The translations under genes and the position numbers were made by a program. Shown here one piece after another: positions 1 to 9,082 of a DNA stretch of 64,000 nucleotides. Source of the DNA: Pseudomonas viridiflava. Lineage in GTDB: Bacteria > Pseudomonadota > Gammaproteobacteria > Pseudomonadales > Pseudomonadaceae. Location: assembly GCF_900602065.1 (NCBI RefSeq), contig NZ_UWFN01000347.1, positions 62,001 through 126,000 on the forward strand, given 5' to 3'. The notes beneath the pieces are model-generated. The model searched no databases. It was not told the origin of the DNA and saw only the letters and a list, made by a program, of their open reading frames with translations. Each line of letters opens with the position of its first letter. The first letter of the stretch is position 1.

Positions 1-672
1 CGCAGCCAGGAACGTATTGGCAATACCGCCACCGACGATCAACTGGTTGCAGATGGCGCTCAGGCTGTTGAGCACGTCGAGTTTGGTAGACACCTTGGAG
101 CCGGCAACAATGGCGGCCATTGGCTGGGCCGGAGCGCCAAGGGCTTTGCCCAGTGCTTCCAGCTCAGCAGCCAGCAACGGGCCTGCCGCAGCGACTTTGG
201 CGAACTTGGCCACGCCGTGGGTCGAACCTTCAGCGCGGTGCGCAGTACCGAAAGCGTCCATCACGAAGACGTCGCAAAGGGCAGCGTATTTCTGCGCCAG
301 TTCGTCAGCGTTCTTCTTCTCGCCCTTGTTGAAGCGTACGTTTTCAAACAGCACGATGTCGCCAGGCTTGACGTCAACACCGTCCAGATAATCAGCAACC
401 AGTGGTACTTCACGGCCCAGGGCCTTGCTCAGGTAGTCAGCAACCGGTTTCAGGCTGTTCTCGGCGGAGAACTCGCCCTCGGTTGGACGACCCAGATGAG
501 AGCAGACCATCACGGCCGCGCCCTTTTCCAGCGCCAGCTTGATGGTAGGCAGCGACGCCAGGATACGTGCATCACTGCTGACTTTGCCGTCCTTGATCGG
601 GACGTTGAGGTCTTCGCGGATCAATACACGCTTACCTTGCAGGTCGAGCTCGGTCATCTTCAACACGGTCAT
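1..672 (-). CDS. pgk: Phosphoglycerate kinase, N-terminal part (cut by window edge)
   Basis: Glycolytic and gluconeogenic enzyme that transfers phosphate between 1,3-bisphosphoglycerate and ADP in the cytoplasm. Only the first 224 residues are visible; the C-terminal, nucleotide-binding half lies beyond base 1. The start at 672 opens with MTVLKMTELDLQGKRVLIR, and the substrate-binding segments REDLNVP, SHLGRPTEG and LFENVRFNKGEKKN are intact, as is GSKVSTKLDVL further on. A second Met six codons in is possible but less likely. It lies 16 bp downstream of epd on the same strand, the usual tktA-epd-pgk order of gammaproteobacteria, so the three are probably co-transcribed at least in part. Identification is firm. 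Confidence 0.97.
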   Translation of the reverse strand, partial: MTVLKMTELDLQGKRVLIREDLNVPIKDGKVSSDARILASLPTIKLALEKGAAVMVCSHLGRPTEGEFSAENSLKPVADYLSKALGREVPLVADYLDGVDVKPGDIVLFENVRFNKGEKKNADELAQKYAALCDVFVMDAFGTAHRAEGSTHGVAKFAKVAAAGPLLAAELEALGKALGAPAQPMAAIVAGSKVSTKLDVLNSLSAICNQLIVGGGIANTFLAA

Positions 673-688
673 GAGTGAATCCCTGTTT

Positions 689-1741
689 TTACTGTTGTGG
701 GTCTGCGACGTGCAAAAAGTGCTCAGCAACGTCAAGCATTCGATTGGCAAAACCCCATTCGTTATCGAACCAGGCCAGCACGTTAACCAGCCGTGGGCCG
801 GAAACGCGGGTCTGACTCGCATCGACGATGGCCGAATGAGGGTCATGGTTGAAATCACAACTGGCGTGCGGCAACTCGGTGTAGGCCAACAACCCTTTCA
901 GCGGGCCGCTGGTAGCAGCCTCGCGAAGCAGGCGGTTGATCTCTGCTGCATCGGTATCCCGCGCGGTTTGCAACGTGATATCAAGACAGGATACGTTTAC
1001 CGTCGGCACGCGAACTGCTTTGGCCTGAATTCGGCCCGCAAGTTCCGGAAGCAGCCGCTCAATACCACGCGCCAGACCAGTGGACACCGGAATGATCGAC
1101 TGGAAAGCCGAGCGCGTACGGCGCAGATCTTCATGATGATAGGCGTCTATGACAGGCTGATCATTCATCGCCGAGTGGATCGTGGTGATGGTGATGTACT
1201 CCAGCCCTACCGCCTGATCCAGCAAGCGCAGCAACGGCACGCTGCAGTTGGTGGTACAGGACGCGGCGGAGACCAGCAGTTCGGCACCTGTCAGCTTCTG
1301 TTGATTGACGCCGAACACTATCGTGGCGTCGACGTCGGCTTCGCTGGCCATCGGCTGGGAAAACAGCACCCGTGGCGCGCCAGCATCAACGAAGCGCTGA
1401 CCATCTTCACGGGTGTTGTAGACACCTGAACACTCGAGCACCAGATCAACTTCCAGCGCCGCCCAGTCAACGCCTTCTGGCGTCTCGCTGCGCAACACTC
1501 TGATCTTGTGATCATTGATATGCAGGTATTGCCCTTCGACCCGCACTTCGCCGGGAAACCGGCCGTGCGTGGAATCAAAGCGCGTGAGGTATTCGAGACT
1601 GGCCATGTCGGCCAGATCGTTGATGGCGACCACTTCAAACCCGGCCTTGGCCCCTCGCTCGCAAAGTGCGCGCACGACGCAACGACCGATACGGCCGTAG
1701 CCGTTTAGTGCAACTTTGTAAGGGCGGCGGTGCTGAGGCAT
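689..1741 (-). CDS. epd: D-erythrose-4-phosphate dehydrogenase
   Basis: GAPDH-family enzyme of 350 residues. The N-terminal NAD-binding motif NGYGRIGRCVVRAL is present, and the catalytic cysteine lies in SAASCTTNCSVPLL near residue 160. The C-terminal WFDNEWGFANRMLDV is also typical. In bacteria with this gene order the enzyme oxidises erythrose-4-phosphate to 4-phosphoerythronate, the first step of the DXP-dependent pyridoxal-phosphate route. The erythrose-4-phosphate comes from transketolase, encoded just upstream. Position between tktA and pgk favours Epd over a glycolytic GAPDH, although family members can have side activity on glyceraldehyde-3-phosphate. A palindromic repeat separates it from tktA. 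Confidence 0.93.
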   Translation of the reverse strand: MPQHRRPYKVALNGYGRIGRCVVRALCERGAKAGFEVVAINDLADMASLEYLTRFDSTHGRFPGEVRVEGQYLHINDHKIRVLRSETPEGVDWAALEVDLVLECSGVYNTREDGQRFVDAGAPRVLFSQPMASEADVDATIVFGVNQQKLTGAELLVSAASCTTNCSVPLLRLLDQAVGLEYITITTIHSAMNDQPVIDAYHHEDLRRTRSAFQSIIPVSTGLARGIERLLPELAGRIQAKAVRVPTVNVSCLDITLQTARDTDAAEINRLLREAATSGPLKGLLAYTELPHASCDFNHDPHSAIVDASQTRVSGPRLVNVLAWFDNEWGFANRMLDVAEHFLHVADPQQ

Positions 1742-1785
1742 GGGGTTCTCGATGAGTCACCAAAAAACTGTTGAGGTACACATTA

Positions 1786-1870
1786 TGTGGGAGCGGTGCT
1801 TGCCCGCGATAAGGTCAACACGGTAATGGAGACCGAGTTGAATATATCGCGGGCAAGCACCGCTCCCACA
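1786..1870. repeat. REP-like palindromic element, GTGGGAGCGGTGCTTGCCCGCGAT type
   Basis: An inverted pair whose outer arms TGTGGGAGCGGTGCTTGCCC and its complement enclose about 40 bp, lying between tktA and epd. The inner CGCGATA/TATCGCG adjoins the arms. The same sequence recurs at 16148, 25672 and, with a changed middle, 9515 and 13846. It could act as a transcript-stabilising or attenuating hairpin between the two genes; there is no T-run, so it is not a standard terminator. Confidence 0.85.
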
Positions 1871-1898
1871 GGTTTCGCCACAACAGGCTACATCGCTA

Positions 1899-3896
1899 TC
1901 AGTCTTCCAGCAGCTCTTCAGCCTGACCCAGGATGTTTTCCAGGGTGAAACCGAACTCTTCGAACAAGGCTGGTGCAGGAGCCGACTCGCCGAATGTAGT
2001 CATGCCGATAACGCGACCTTCCAGGCCCACGTACTTGTACCAGAAGTCTGCGTGAGCAGCTTCGATGGCGATACGAGCGCTGACCTGCAATGGCAGAACC
2101 GCTTGCTTGTAGCCAGGATCCTGAGCATCGAAGACGCTGGTGCATGGCATGGAAACCACGCGTACGTTGCGGCCTTGAGCGCTGAGTTTGTCGAATGCCT
2201 GAACAGCCAGACCCACTTCCGAACCGGTAGCGATCAGAATCAGCTCGGGCTCGCCAACGCAGTCGCGCAGCACGTAACCACCGCGAGCGATGTCAGCCAG
2301 TTGGGCTTCGTCACGAGCCTGGTGAGCCAGGTTCTGACGAGAGAAGATCAACGCCGACGGGCCGTCGTTGCGCTCGATGGAGTACTTCCAGGCCACTGCC
2401 GACTCCACAGCATCCGCAGGACGCCAAGTGTCCAGATTCGGCGTAGTGCGCAGGCTGGTCAGTTGCTCGATTGGCTGGTGAGTAGGGCCGTCTTCACCCA
2501 GACCGATGGAGTCATGGGTGAACACATACAGCACGCGCTTCTTCATCAGCGAGGACATGCGCACCGCGTTGCGAGCGTATTCCATGAAGATCAGGAAGGT
2601 TGCACCGTAAGGCACGAAACCGCCATGCAGGGCGATACCGTTCATCATGGCGCCCATGCCGAACTCGCGTACGCCGTAATGCAGGTAGTTACCGTTGGCG
2701 TCTTCGCCCGTGATGCTCTTGCAGCCTTTCCAGATGGTCAGGTTGGAACCGGCCAGGTCAGCCGAGCCGCCGAGAAACTCAGGCAGCAACGGACCGAAAG
2801 CGCTCAGTGCATTCTGGCTCGCCTTACGGCTGGCAATGGTTTCGCCTTTAGCGTTGACTTCAGCGACGTAGGCAGCGGACTTTTCAGCGAAGTCAGCTGG
2901 CAGCTCGCCGCTCATGCGACGGATCAGCTCGTTGGCCAGCTCCGGGAATTCGGCGGAGTAGGCAGCGAAACGCTGATCCCAGTCGGCTTCAGCCGCCAGG
3001 CCTTTCTCTTTGCAGCTCCACTCGGCATAGATATCAGCCGGGATATCGAACGGGCCGTGGGTCCATTTCAGGGCGGCACGGGTCAAGGCGATTTCTTCAG
3101 CACCCAGCGGCGCACCGTGGGACTCTTCCTTGCCTTGCTTGTTCGGCGAGCCGAAACCAATGGTGGTCTTGCAGCAGATCAGCGTCGGCTTGTCGCTCTT
3201 GCGAGCGGTGTCGATAGCAGTCTTGATCTCTTCAGAGTCATGACCATCGACGTTGCGGATGACCAGCCAGCCGTAAGACTCGAAGCGCTTTGGCGTGTCA
3301 TCGGTGAACCAGCCTTCGACTTCGCCGTCGATGGAAATACCGTTGTCATCGTAGAACGCGATCAGCTTGTTCAGACCCAGAGTCCCGGCCAGCGAGCCGA
3401 CTTCGTGGGAGATGCCTTCCATCATGCAGCCATCACCCATGAACACGTAGGTGTGGTGATCAACGATGTTGTGGCCTGGGCGGTTGAACTGGGCCGCCAG
3501 CGTCTTCTCTGCAACCGCGAAACCCACGGCGTTGGCGAAACCCTGACCCAGTGGGCCGGTGGTGGTCTCTACGCCCGGGGTGTAACCGAACTCAGGGTGA
3601 CCCGGCGTGCGGCTGTGCAGCTGGCGGAAATTTTTCAGGTCGTCGATGGACAGGTCATAGCCGGTCAGGTGCAGCAACGAGTAAACCAGCATCGAGCCGT
3701 GACCATTGGACATGATGAAACGGTCACGGTCGGCGAAATTCGGATTGCTCGGGTTGTGCTTCAGATAGTCGCGCCAAAGTACTTCGGCGATATCCGCCAT
3801 GCCCATAGGGGCACCGGGATGGCCGCTGTTGGCTTTTTGCACGGCATCCATGCTGAGTGCACGAATGGCGTTGGCACGCTCACGACGGCTGGGCAT
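1899..3896 (-). CDS. tktA: Transketolase
   Basis: Thiamine-diphosphate enzyme of the non-oxidative pentose phosphate pathway that moves two-carbon units between ketoses and aldoses. The product is 665 residues, the normal family length. Visible marks are SGHPGAPMGMADIAEVLW at the N-terminus, the TPP/metal motif from GDGCMMEGISHE to YDDNGISIDG (about residues 155-190), and the transketolase signature around VFTHDSIGLGEDGPTHQP. The start at 3896 is chosen because MPSRRERANAIRALSMDAV is the usual beginning and AGGAGA lies 8-12 bases upstream; the frame stays open to 3947 but has no such support. It is divergent from the ArsR/methyltransferase gene across 261 bp. Confidence 0.97.
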   Translation of the reverse strand: MPSRRERANAIRALSMDAVQKANSGHPGAPMGMADIAEVLWRDYLKHNPSNPNFADRDRFIMSNGHGSMLVYSLLHLTGYDLSIDDLKNFRQLHSRTPGHPEFGYTPGVETTTGPLGQGFANAVGFAVAEKTLAAQFNRPGHNIVDHHTYVFMGDGCMMEGISHEVGSLAGTLGLNKLIAFYDDNGISIDGEVEGWFTDDTPKRFESYGWLVIRNVDGHDSEEIKTAIDTARKSDKPTLICCKTTIGFGSPNKQGKEESHGAPLGAEEIALTRAALKWTHGPFDIPADIYAEWSCKEKGLAAEADWDQRFAAYSAEFPELANELIRRMSGELPADFAEKSAAYVAEVNAKGETIASRKASQNALSAFGPLLPEFLGGSADLAGSNLTIWKGCKSITGEDANGNYLHYGVREFGMGAMMNGIALHGGFVPYGATFLIFMEYARNAVRMSSLMKKRVLYVFTHDSIGLGEDGPTHQPIEQLTSLRTTPNLDTWRPADAVESAVAWKYSIERNDGPSALIFSRQNLAHQARDEAQLADIARGGYVLRDCVGEPELILIATGSEVGLAVQAFDKLSAQGRNVRVVSMPCTSVFDAQDPGYKQAVLPLQVSARIAIEAAHADFWYKYVGLEGRVIGMTTFGESAPAPALFEEFGFTLENILGQAEELLED

Positions 3897-4091
3897 CGCT
3901 GATCTCCTGGGAACTGGGAAAAGAATGGATCTGAAAAAGGCGAGCATTTTCCCTCAGGCACTGCCTGGGAGCAATGAAAGATAGCGGCTTGTGATTGTTT
4001 TTCCTGCGCGTGCTTCGTTATTTCTTCATCCCCGTGGCTATGCCGCCTCATAAAAGCGGCTTCAGGCGGCTCTGGATTCACCGCCCATCAA

Positions 4092-4117
4092 GCAATATCA
4101 AAACTTTTTGATATTGC
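4092..4117. promoter_or_regulatory. Perfect 26-bp palindromic operator
   Basis: Two 12-base arms, GCAATATCAAAA and TTTTGATATTGC, are exact inverted repeats separated by CT. The site ends 2 bp before a candidate -35 box of the ArsR/methyltransferase gene. ArsR-family dimers typically bind AT-rich palindromes of this size, so autoregulation and control of the downstream metK are likely. The symmetry is seen directly; the binding protein is inferred. Confidence 0.75.
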
Positions 4118-4119
4118 CC

Positions 4120-4148
4120 TTGCGACATAGTCGGTCGCTAACTAGACT
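4120..4148 (+). promoter_or_regulatory. Candidate sigma-70 promoter giving a near-leaderless mRNA
   Basis: TTGCGA (4120-4125) and TAGACT (4143-4148) are separated by 17 bp. A start about seven bases after the -10 would put the RNA end around 4155, only a few bases before the ATG at 4158. That fits the absence of a recognisable Shine-Dalgarno sequence there. Inferred from sequence only. Confidence 0.5.
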
Positions 4149-4157
4149 GCCTGCCCT

Positions 4158-5153
4158 ATGAACCTGCGCGTACCTGCAATTCGCCACGACGACAGCGACG
4201 ACCTCTCTGCCTTGTGCAAGGCTGGCGGCGATCCGTTGCGGCTGAATGTATTGCGCGCCTTGGCCAATGACTCCTTCGGCGTGCTGGAGCTGGCGCAGAT
4301 CTTTGCCATTGGTCAGTCCGGTATGAGCCACCACCTCAAAGTGCTGGCCCAGGCGGATCTGGTTGCAACGCGACGCGAAGGCAATGCCATTTTCTACCGA
4401 CGCGCCCTGCCCCATACCGGACAACCGGGCGGCAGATTGCACGCAGCGATGCTTGATGAAGTCGACATGCTGGCCCTGCCTCACGATGTGCAGTCACGTA
4501 TTGGGCTGGTACACCGTCAGCGCGCCAATGCCAGTCAGGATTTTTTCGCCCGTACCGCAGAAAAATTTCGCGCTCAGCAGGACTTGATCGCCGGGCTTGC
4601 CCAGTACCGGGACAGCCTGCTGTCGCTGCTCGACAAATTGAACTTCGGTCCGCAAGCGACAGCACTGGAAGTCGGGCCGGGAGATGGCGGGTTTCTGCCG
4701 GATCTGGCACGTCGTTTTCAGCATGTAACCGCCCTGGACAACAGCCCGGCGATGCTGGAAATAGCCCGCCAGCTATGCGCGGTACAGGCATTGACTAATG
4801 TTGAACTGAAGCTCGCCGATGTACTGGATGCCGTCGATGTCAGCGCCGATTGCGTCGTATTGAATATGGTCCTGCACCATTTCGCCGCGCCGGCAGAGGC
4901 ACTCAAACAACTGGCAAGTCTGTTGCAACCGGGCGGTAGCCTGTTAGTGACAGACTTGTGTAGCCACGATCAGAGCTGGGCCAAGGAGGCCTGTGGCGAT
5001 CTCTGGTTAGGGTTTGAACAGGAAGATCTGGCCCGTTGGGCCATCGCTGCGGGGCTAGTTCCCGGGGAAAGCCTCTATGTAGGCTTACGTAATGGTTTCC
5101 AGATACAGGTTCGCCATTTTCAGCGACCGGCTGGCAACACTCACCATCGGTAA
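4158..5153 (+). CDS. ArsR-family regulator fused to SAM-dependent methyltransferase domain (SahR-like)
   Basis: A 331-residue two-domain protein. Residues about 15-90 form an ArsR winged helix, with DPLRLNVLRALAND and the recognition helix SGMSHHLKVLAQADLVATRR. Residues about 150-320 are a class I methyltransferase with SAM motif I ALEVGPGDGGFLPDLARR followed by an acidic TALDNSPAMLEIAR strand. Regulators of this build are associated with methionine/SAM metabolism (SahR type, sensing SAH). The neighbours support that: metK starts 20 bp downstream and a perfect palindrome lies just upstream. No CxC-type metal-binding motif of the arsenic/zinc sensors is apparent. Whether the methyltransferase domain is catalytic or only a SAM/SAH sensor cannot be decided here. 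Confidence 0.85.
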   Translation: MNLRVPAIRHDDSDDLSALCKAGGDPLRLNVLRALANDSFGVLELAQIFAIGQSGMSHHLKVLAQADLVATRREGNAIFYRRALPHTGQPGGRLHAAMLDEVDMLALPHDVQSRIGLVHRQRANASQDFFARTAEKFRAQQDLIAGLAQYRDSLLSLLDKLNFGPQATALEVGPGDGGFLPDLARRFQHVTALDNSPAMLEIARQLCAVQALTNVELKLADVLDAVDVSADCVVLNMVLHHFAAPAEALKQLASLLQPGGSLLVTDLCSHDQSWAKEACGDLWLGFEQEDLARWAIAAGLVPGESLYVGLRNGFQIQVRHFQRPAGNTHHR

Positions 5154-5173
5154 AATTCAGGAAACCCGTAGAG

Positions 5174-6364
5174 ATGAGCGAATACTCCCTTTTCACCTCC
5201 GAGTCCGTGTCCGAAGGGCATCCAGACAAAATCGCCGACCAGATTTCCGATGCGGTTCTGGATGCAATCATTGCTCAGGACAAACACGCTCGCGTAGCCG
5301 TTGAAACCCTGGTCAAGACCGGCGTTGCAATCGTGGCTGGCGAAGTGACCACCAGCGCCTGGGTTGACCTCGAACAAATCGTTCGTGACGTGATCAGCGA
5401 CATCGGCTACACCAGCTCCGACGTCGGTTTCGACGGTGCGACCTGCGGCGTGATGAACATCATCGGCAAGCAGTCTCCTGACATCAACCAGGGTGTTGAC
5501 CGTGCCAAGCCTGAAGATCAGGGCGCCGGTGACCAAGGCCTTATGTTTGGCTATGCCAGCAACGAAACCGCCGAGCTGATGCCTGCACCAATCGCGTTCT
5601 CGCACCAGTTGGTCAAGCGTCAGGCCGAAGCCCGCAAGTCTGGCCTGCTGCCTTGGCTGCGTCCGGATGCCAAGTCGCAAGTGACTTGCAGCTATGAAAA
5701 CGGCAAGGTTGTGGGCATCGACGCTGTCGTTCTGTCGACCCAGCACAACCCTGAAGTTTCCTACAACGATCTGCGCGAAGGCGTGATGGAACTGATCGTC
5801 AAGCACGTGCTGCCAGCTGAGCTGCTGCACAAGGACACCCAGTTCCACATCAACCCGACTGGCCAGTTCATCATTGGCGGCCCGGTAGGTGACTGCGGTC
5901 TGACCGGTCGCAAGATCATCGTCGACAGCTACGGCGGCATGGCCCGTCACGGCGGCGGCGCGTTCTCCGGCAAAGACCCATCCAAAGTTGACCGTTCGGC
6001 AGCCTACGCTGGACGTTATGTTGCCAAGAACATCGTCGCAGCTGGCCTGGCTGAGCGCTGCGAGATTCAAGTTTCCTACGCTATCGGCGTCGCTCAACCG
6101 ACTTCGATCTCGTTGAACACCTTCGGCACTGGCAAGATCAGCGATGACAAGATCATCAAACTGGTCCGTGACATCTTCGACCTGCGTCCGTACGCGATCA
6201 CCACCATGCTCGACCTGCTGCACCCGATGTATCAGGAAACCGCAGCCTACGGCCACTTCGGTCGTACGCCGCAAACCAAGACCGTCGGTAACGATACGTT
6301 CACCACGTTCACTTGGGAAAAAACCGACCGCGCCGACGCCCTGCGCGCCGCTGCCGGCCTGTAA
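5174..6364 (+). CDS. metK: S-adenosylmethionine synthetase
   Basis: Makes SAM from methionine and ATP in the cytoplasm. The product is 396 residues, the normal length. Characteristic segments are TSESVSEGHPDKIADQISDA at the N-terminus, GAGDQGLMFGYA near residue 118, the phosphate loop GGGAFSGKDPSKVDRSAAY near residue 260, and DLRPYAITTMLDL near the C-terminus. An AGGAA Shine-Dalgarno sequence precedes the ATG. It follows the ArsR/methyltransferase gene by 20 bp with no terminator between, so the two are probably one transcript under the upstream palindrome. A strong terminator follows. Confidence 0.98.
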   Translation: MSEYSLFTSESVSEGHPDKIADQISDAVLDAIIAQDKHARVAVETLVKTGVAIVAGEVTTSAWVDLEQIVRDVISDIGYTSSDVGFDGATCGVMNIIGKQSPDINQGVDRAKPEDQGAGDQGLMFGYASNETAELMPAPIAFSHQLVKRQAEARKSGLLPWLRPDAKSQVTCSYENGKVVGIDAVVLSTQHNPEVSYNDLREGVMELIVKHVLPAELLHKDTQFHINPTGQFIIGGPVGDCGLTGRKIIVDSYGGMARHGGGAFSGKDPSKVDRSAAYAGRYVAKNIVAAGLAERCEIQVSYAIGVAQPTSISLNTFGTGKISDDKIIKLVRDIFDLRPYAITTMLDLLHPMYQETAAYGHFGRTPQTKTVGNDTFTTFTWEKTDRADALRAAAGL

Positions 6365-6390
6365 TACGCCTTAAGTTTCAGGCGTAACAA

Positions 6391-6426
6391 AAGCCCCTGG
6401 CGACCGTGGTCGTCAGGGGCTTTTTG
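6391..6426 (+). terminator. Intrinsic terminator after metK
   Basis: The stem AAGCCCCTGGCGAC/GTCGTCAGGGGCTT (one mismatch) has a short loop and is followed by TTTTT. It ends the regulator-metK transcript. Confidence 0.9.
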
Positions 6427-6451
6427 GTTTTCGCCAGGTAAATCCGAGACA

Positions 6452-6524
6452 TGTAGGAGCTGCCGAAGGCTGCGATGGCGGTGTGTCAGAGGAAATGCAT
6501 TCGCAGCCTTCGGCAGCTCCTACA
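6452..6524. repeat. REP-like palindrome, GTAGGAGCTGCCGAAGGCTGCGA type
   Basis: An inverted pair with arms TGTAGGAGCTGCCGAAGGCT and its complement around a 30-bp centre, lying in the convergent gap between metK and the LysE-family gene. This variant occurs only once in the window. It has the GTAGGAG tips shared with the other repeats but a different body. Confidence 0.8.
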
Positions 6525-6543
6525 GGAAACCCCATTCCAGTTT

Positions 6544-7164
6544 CTAAGCCCTTCTTGCCACCAACAACACCGAAGCCGCACTGGCCAGCAATCCCGCGCA
6601 CACCCGGTTGAACAATCGCTTGCCACTGGGGCGTGCAAACAGTCGGCGGGCGTGAAGGCCCATCCAGGCATAGATCGCAATCGCAAGACACTCCAGCGCC
6701 AGGAACAAAACCCCGAGTAATGCGAACTGCTCCGTCACGGACCCAGCCTGATCTACGAACTGCGGCAGAAAAGCGGTAAACAACAGAATCGCCTTCGGAT
6801 TACCGATGGCCACCAGAAACTCCTGCCGCGCCAGGCTGAACATGCCTTTGCCTGAGCCTGTCACCCCGCCCTCTTCCTCAGGGCTGGCACGCCACAATTG
6901 CACCGCCAGATAAAACAGATAAGCCGCGCCCACGATTTTGATCACATGGAACAACCACTCTGAGGTGTGCAGCACCGCAGTCAGCCCCACTGCCGCCAGC
7001 GCAATCATGATCGCGAAAGCCAGCAAGCGTCCCAGCCCACCCATACAGGCACGGGCAAAACCGTAGCGTGTCGCATTGCTGATCGAAAGCAGGTTGTTGG
7101 GGCCGGGCGCCATGTTCAGCGCAAAGCAGGCCGGCACGAAGACCACCAGAGTCGAGATATCCAT
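6544..7164 (-). CDS. LysE/RhtB-family amino acid exporter
   Basis: A 206-residue inner-membrane protein with about six hydrophobic segments. The family signature FALNMAPGPNNLLSISNATR lies near residue 14-35, and conserved NPKAILLFTAFLPQFVD near residue 120. Members of this family export small metabolites such as lysine, threonine or homoserine lactone in exchange for protons; the substrate here cannot be read from sequence. It is convergent with metK and divergent from ligB. The start at 7164 fits the family N-terminus. Confidence 0.88.
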   Translation of the reverse strand: MDISTLVVFVPACFALNMAPGPNNLLSISNATRYGFARACMGGLGRLLAFAIMIALAAVGLTAVLHTSEWLFHVIKIVGAAYLFYLAVQLWRASPEEEGGVTGSGKGMFSLARQEFLVAIGNPKAILLFTAFLPQFVDQAGSVTEQFALLGVLFLALECLAIAIYAWMGLHARRLFARPSGKRLFNRVCAGLLASAASVLLVARRA

Positions 7165-7352
7165 GAGTCACCCATCAGACCTGGACAAGGGAGTCGCCAT
7201 ATTGCAGGCAACGTTGCCAGTCTTGAAAGGCACAGTCATGGAGCAAAAGACCGGCATCTGTACTGGCTGAATGATTCAGTAACCAGTACAACCAGACACC
7301 CGACGCGCCGGTCGCTAGCCTCTCTGGCATCTCACCAGGCAAGGATGCTTCG

Positions 7353-9026
7353 ATGCGCTTACTGACCGCAACCATGCTCTCTCTCATCAGCCTGACCGTA
7401 CAGGCTAATCAATGTCCAGACTGGACGCCCGCCAAGGCAAGAAACTCGATCACTGCCCTGCAAACACAAATCTCTGCCTGGGATGACAGCTACCACCGGC
7501 AGGGCGTGTCACTGATTGCCGATGAGCTGTACGACCAGTCCCGGCAACGGCTTGAGTTCTGGCGCGCATGCTTCACCTCACCAGGCAGTGAAAACGGCCA
7601 CCCACTGGCAACGGCCAAAGGCCCGATACGTCATCCCGTACCGCACACCGGCGTCAACAAGCTGAGCGATGAAAGAGCCGTAAAAGAATGGCTTAACGGT
7701 CGTAAAGACCTATGGATTCAACCCAAGGTTGATGGTGTCGCCGTGACGCTGGTGTATGAGCAGGGCAATCTGGTTCAGGCCATCAGTCGTGGCGATGGCA
7801 ACGAAGGGCAAGACTGGACCGAACACGCCAAAACCATTGCAGCCATACCCGCGCACCTGCCCTGGCAGGAAACGCTGATACTTCAAGGTGAGCTGTATCT
7901 GAGTCTGGAAAATCATATACAAGCCCAGGCCGGGAGCGTAAACGCACGCGGCAAAGTCGCCGGGATGCTTGCACGCAACGAACTGAACGGTGCCGACGCA
8001 GAGCGGATTGGTCTTTTCGTCTGGGACTGGCCTGACGGGCCGACCTCAATGCACGAACGTATGGCGGGATTGAGCGCTCTGGGTTTCGACGACAGCGCTC
8101 ACTATAGTCAACCGCTGGAAGGCTTTACCCAGGCTCAACGCTGGCGTGAGCATTGGTATCGCAACCCGCTGCCTTTCGCCACTGACGGCGTCATCATCCG
8201 TCAGGGCGAGCGCCCACCGGTACAGCGCTGGCAGGCGAAAGCGCCCTACTGGATCGCCGCCTGGAAATACCCCTTTGCCCAGGCGCTGGCAGAAGTGCGC
8301 AAGATCAACTTCAACATTGGCCGCAGCGGCAAGATCACTCCGGTCCTGGAGCTTGAGCCTGTGCGTCTGGATGACAGACAGATCAGTCGCATCAGCGTTG
8401 GCTCACTGCAGCGATGGCAGGCTATGGATATCAGACCTGGCGATCAAGTGGCCGTAAGCCTCGCGGGCCTGACCATTCCCCGACTGGACGGCGTCGTCTC
8501 ACGCAACGTTGAACGTGACGAGCTGCAGATTCCTCAGGCAGAAAACTTTCACGCGCTCAGTTGCTGGCAACACGCACCTGACTGCGAAAGTCAGTTTCGC
8601 GCGCGGCTCGTCTGGCTCAGCAGCAAGAAAGGTCTGGCGCTGGCCGGAGTGGGCCCAGGGACTTGGGATAACCTGATCAATGCCGGGAAAATCAATGGAT
8701 TGCTCGACTGGATGACCCTGGATAAAGACCAGCTTGCTAACATTTCCGGGCTGGGCGAGCGTAGCGGCGCTAAACTGATCGACAGTTTGTACGAGGCCCG
8801 CTCCAGACCGTTTGCGGTGTGGCTAAAGGCTATCGGCCTGCCGCCTACCGGGGAGGCTCAACTGGCTGAACAGTGGAGCGAACTGGAAAAGCGTACGACG
8901 CAACAGTGGCAAACGGAACCGGGCATAGGCCCGGGCCGTGCCGACCAGTTGGTAGCCTTCTTCCAGCACCCAGAGGTCCAGGCCCTGAGCGAGCAACTGC
9001 GAGCCCACGGTATTTCAGGTTTTTAA
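7353..9026 (+). CDS. ligB: NAD-dependent DNA ligase LigB
   Basis: Seals nicks using NAD+ as cofactor. At 557 residues it is the short LigB form and lacks the C-terminal BRCT domain of LigA. It begins with a signal-like hydrophobic stretch (MRLLTATMLSLISLTVQA), typical of LigB and of unclear meaning. The adenylation lysine lies in QPKVDGVAVTLVYE (about residue 125), followed by SRGDGNEGQDWT. Other motifs are GVIIRQGERPP, WKYPFAQALAEV, an OB-fold region (NIGRSGKITPVLELEPV) and helix-hairpin-helix repeats near residues 460-550 (GLGERSGAKL, GIGPGRADQLVAFF). It is an accessory ligase beside the essential LigA. Confidence 0.92.
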   Translation: MRLLTATMLSLISLTVQANQCPDWTPAKARNSITALQTQISAWDDSYHRQGVSLIADELYDQSRQRLEFWRACFTSPGSENGHPLATAKGPIRHPVPHTGVNKLSDERAVKEWLNGRKDLWIQPKVDGVAVTLVYEQGNLVQAISRGDGNEGQDWTEHAKTIAAIPAHLPWQETLILQGELYLSLENHIQAQAGSVNARGKVAGMLARNELNGADAERIGLFVWDWPDGPTSMHERMAGLSALGFDDSAHYSQPLEGFTQAQRWREHWYRNPLPFATDGVIIRQGERPPVQRWQAKAPYWIAAWKYPFAQALAEVRKINFNIGRSGKITPVLELEPVRLDDRQISRISVGSLQRWQAMDIRPGDQVAVSLAGLTIPRLDGVVSRNVERDELQIPQAENFHALSCWQHAPDCESQFRARLVWLSSKKGLALAGVGPGTWDNLINAGKINGLLDWMTLDKDQLANISGLGERSGAKLIDSLYEARSRPFAVWLKAIGLPPTGEAQLAEQWSELEKRTTQQWQTEPGIGPGRADQLVAFFQHPEVQALSEQLRAHGISGF

Positions 9027-9082
9027 AGTGTCGGGCGTTTAATCATCAAGCCCGGACGTTATGGTTTTCAAAAGGAGTTCAT

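Noticed and set aside
2052..3902. 616-codon open frame opposite tktA
   Set aside because: It is the mirror of a highly conserved, GC-rich gene; its translation is low in hydrophobic order and matches no fold, and it has no ribosome-binding site. Codon-bias shadow.
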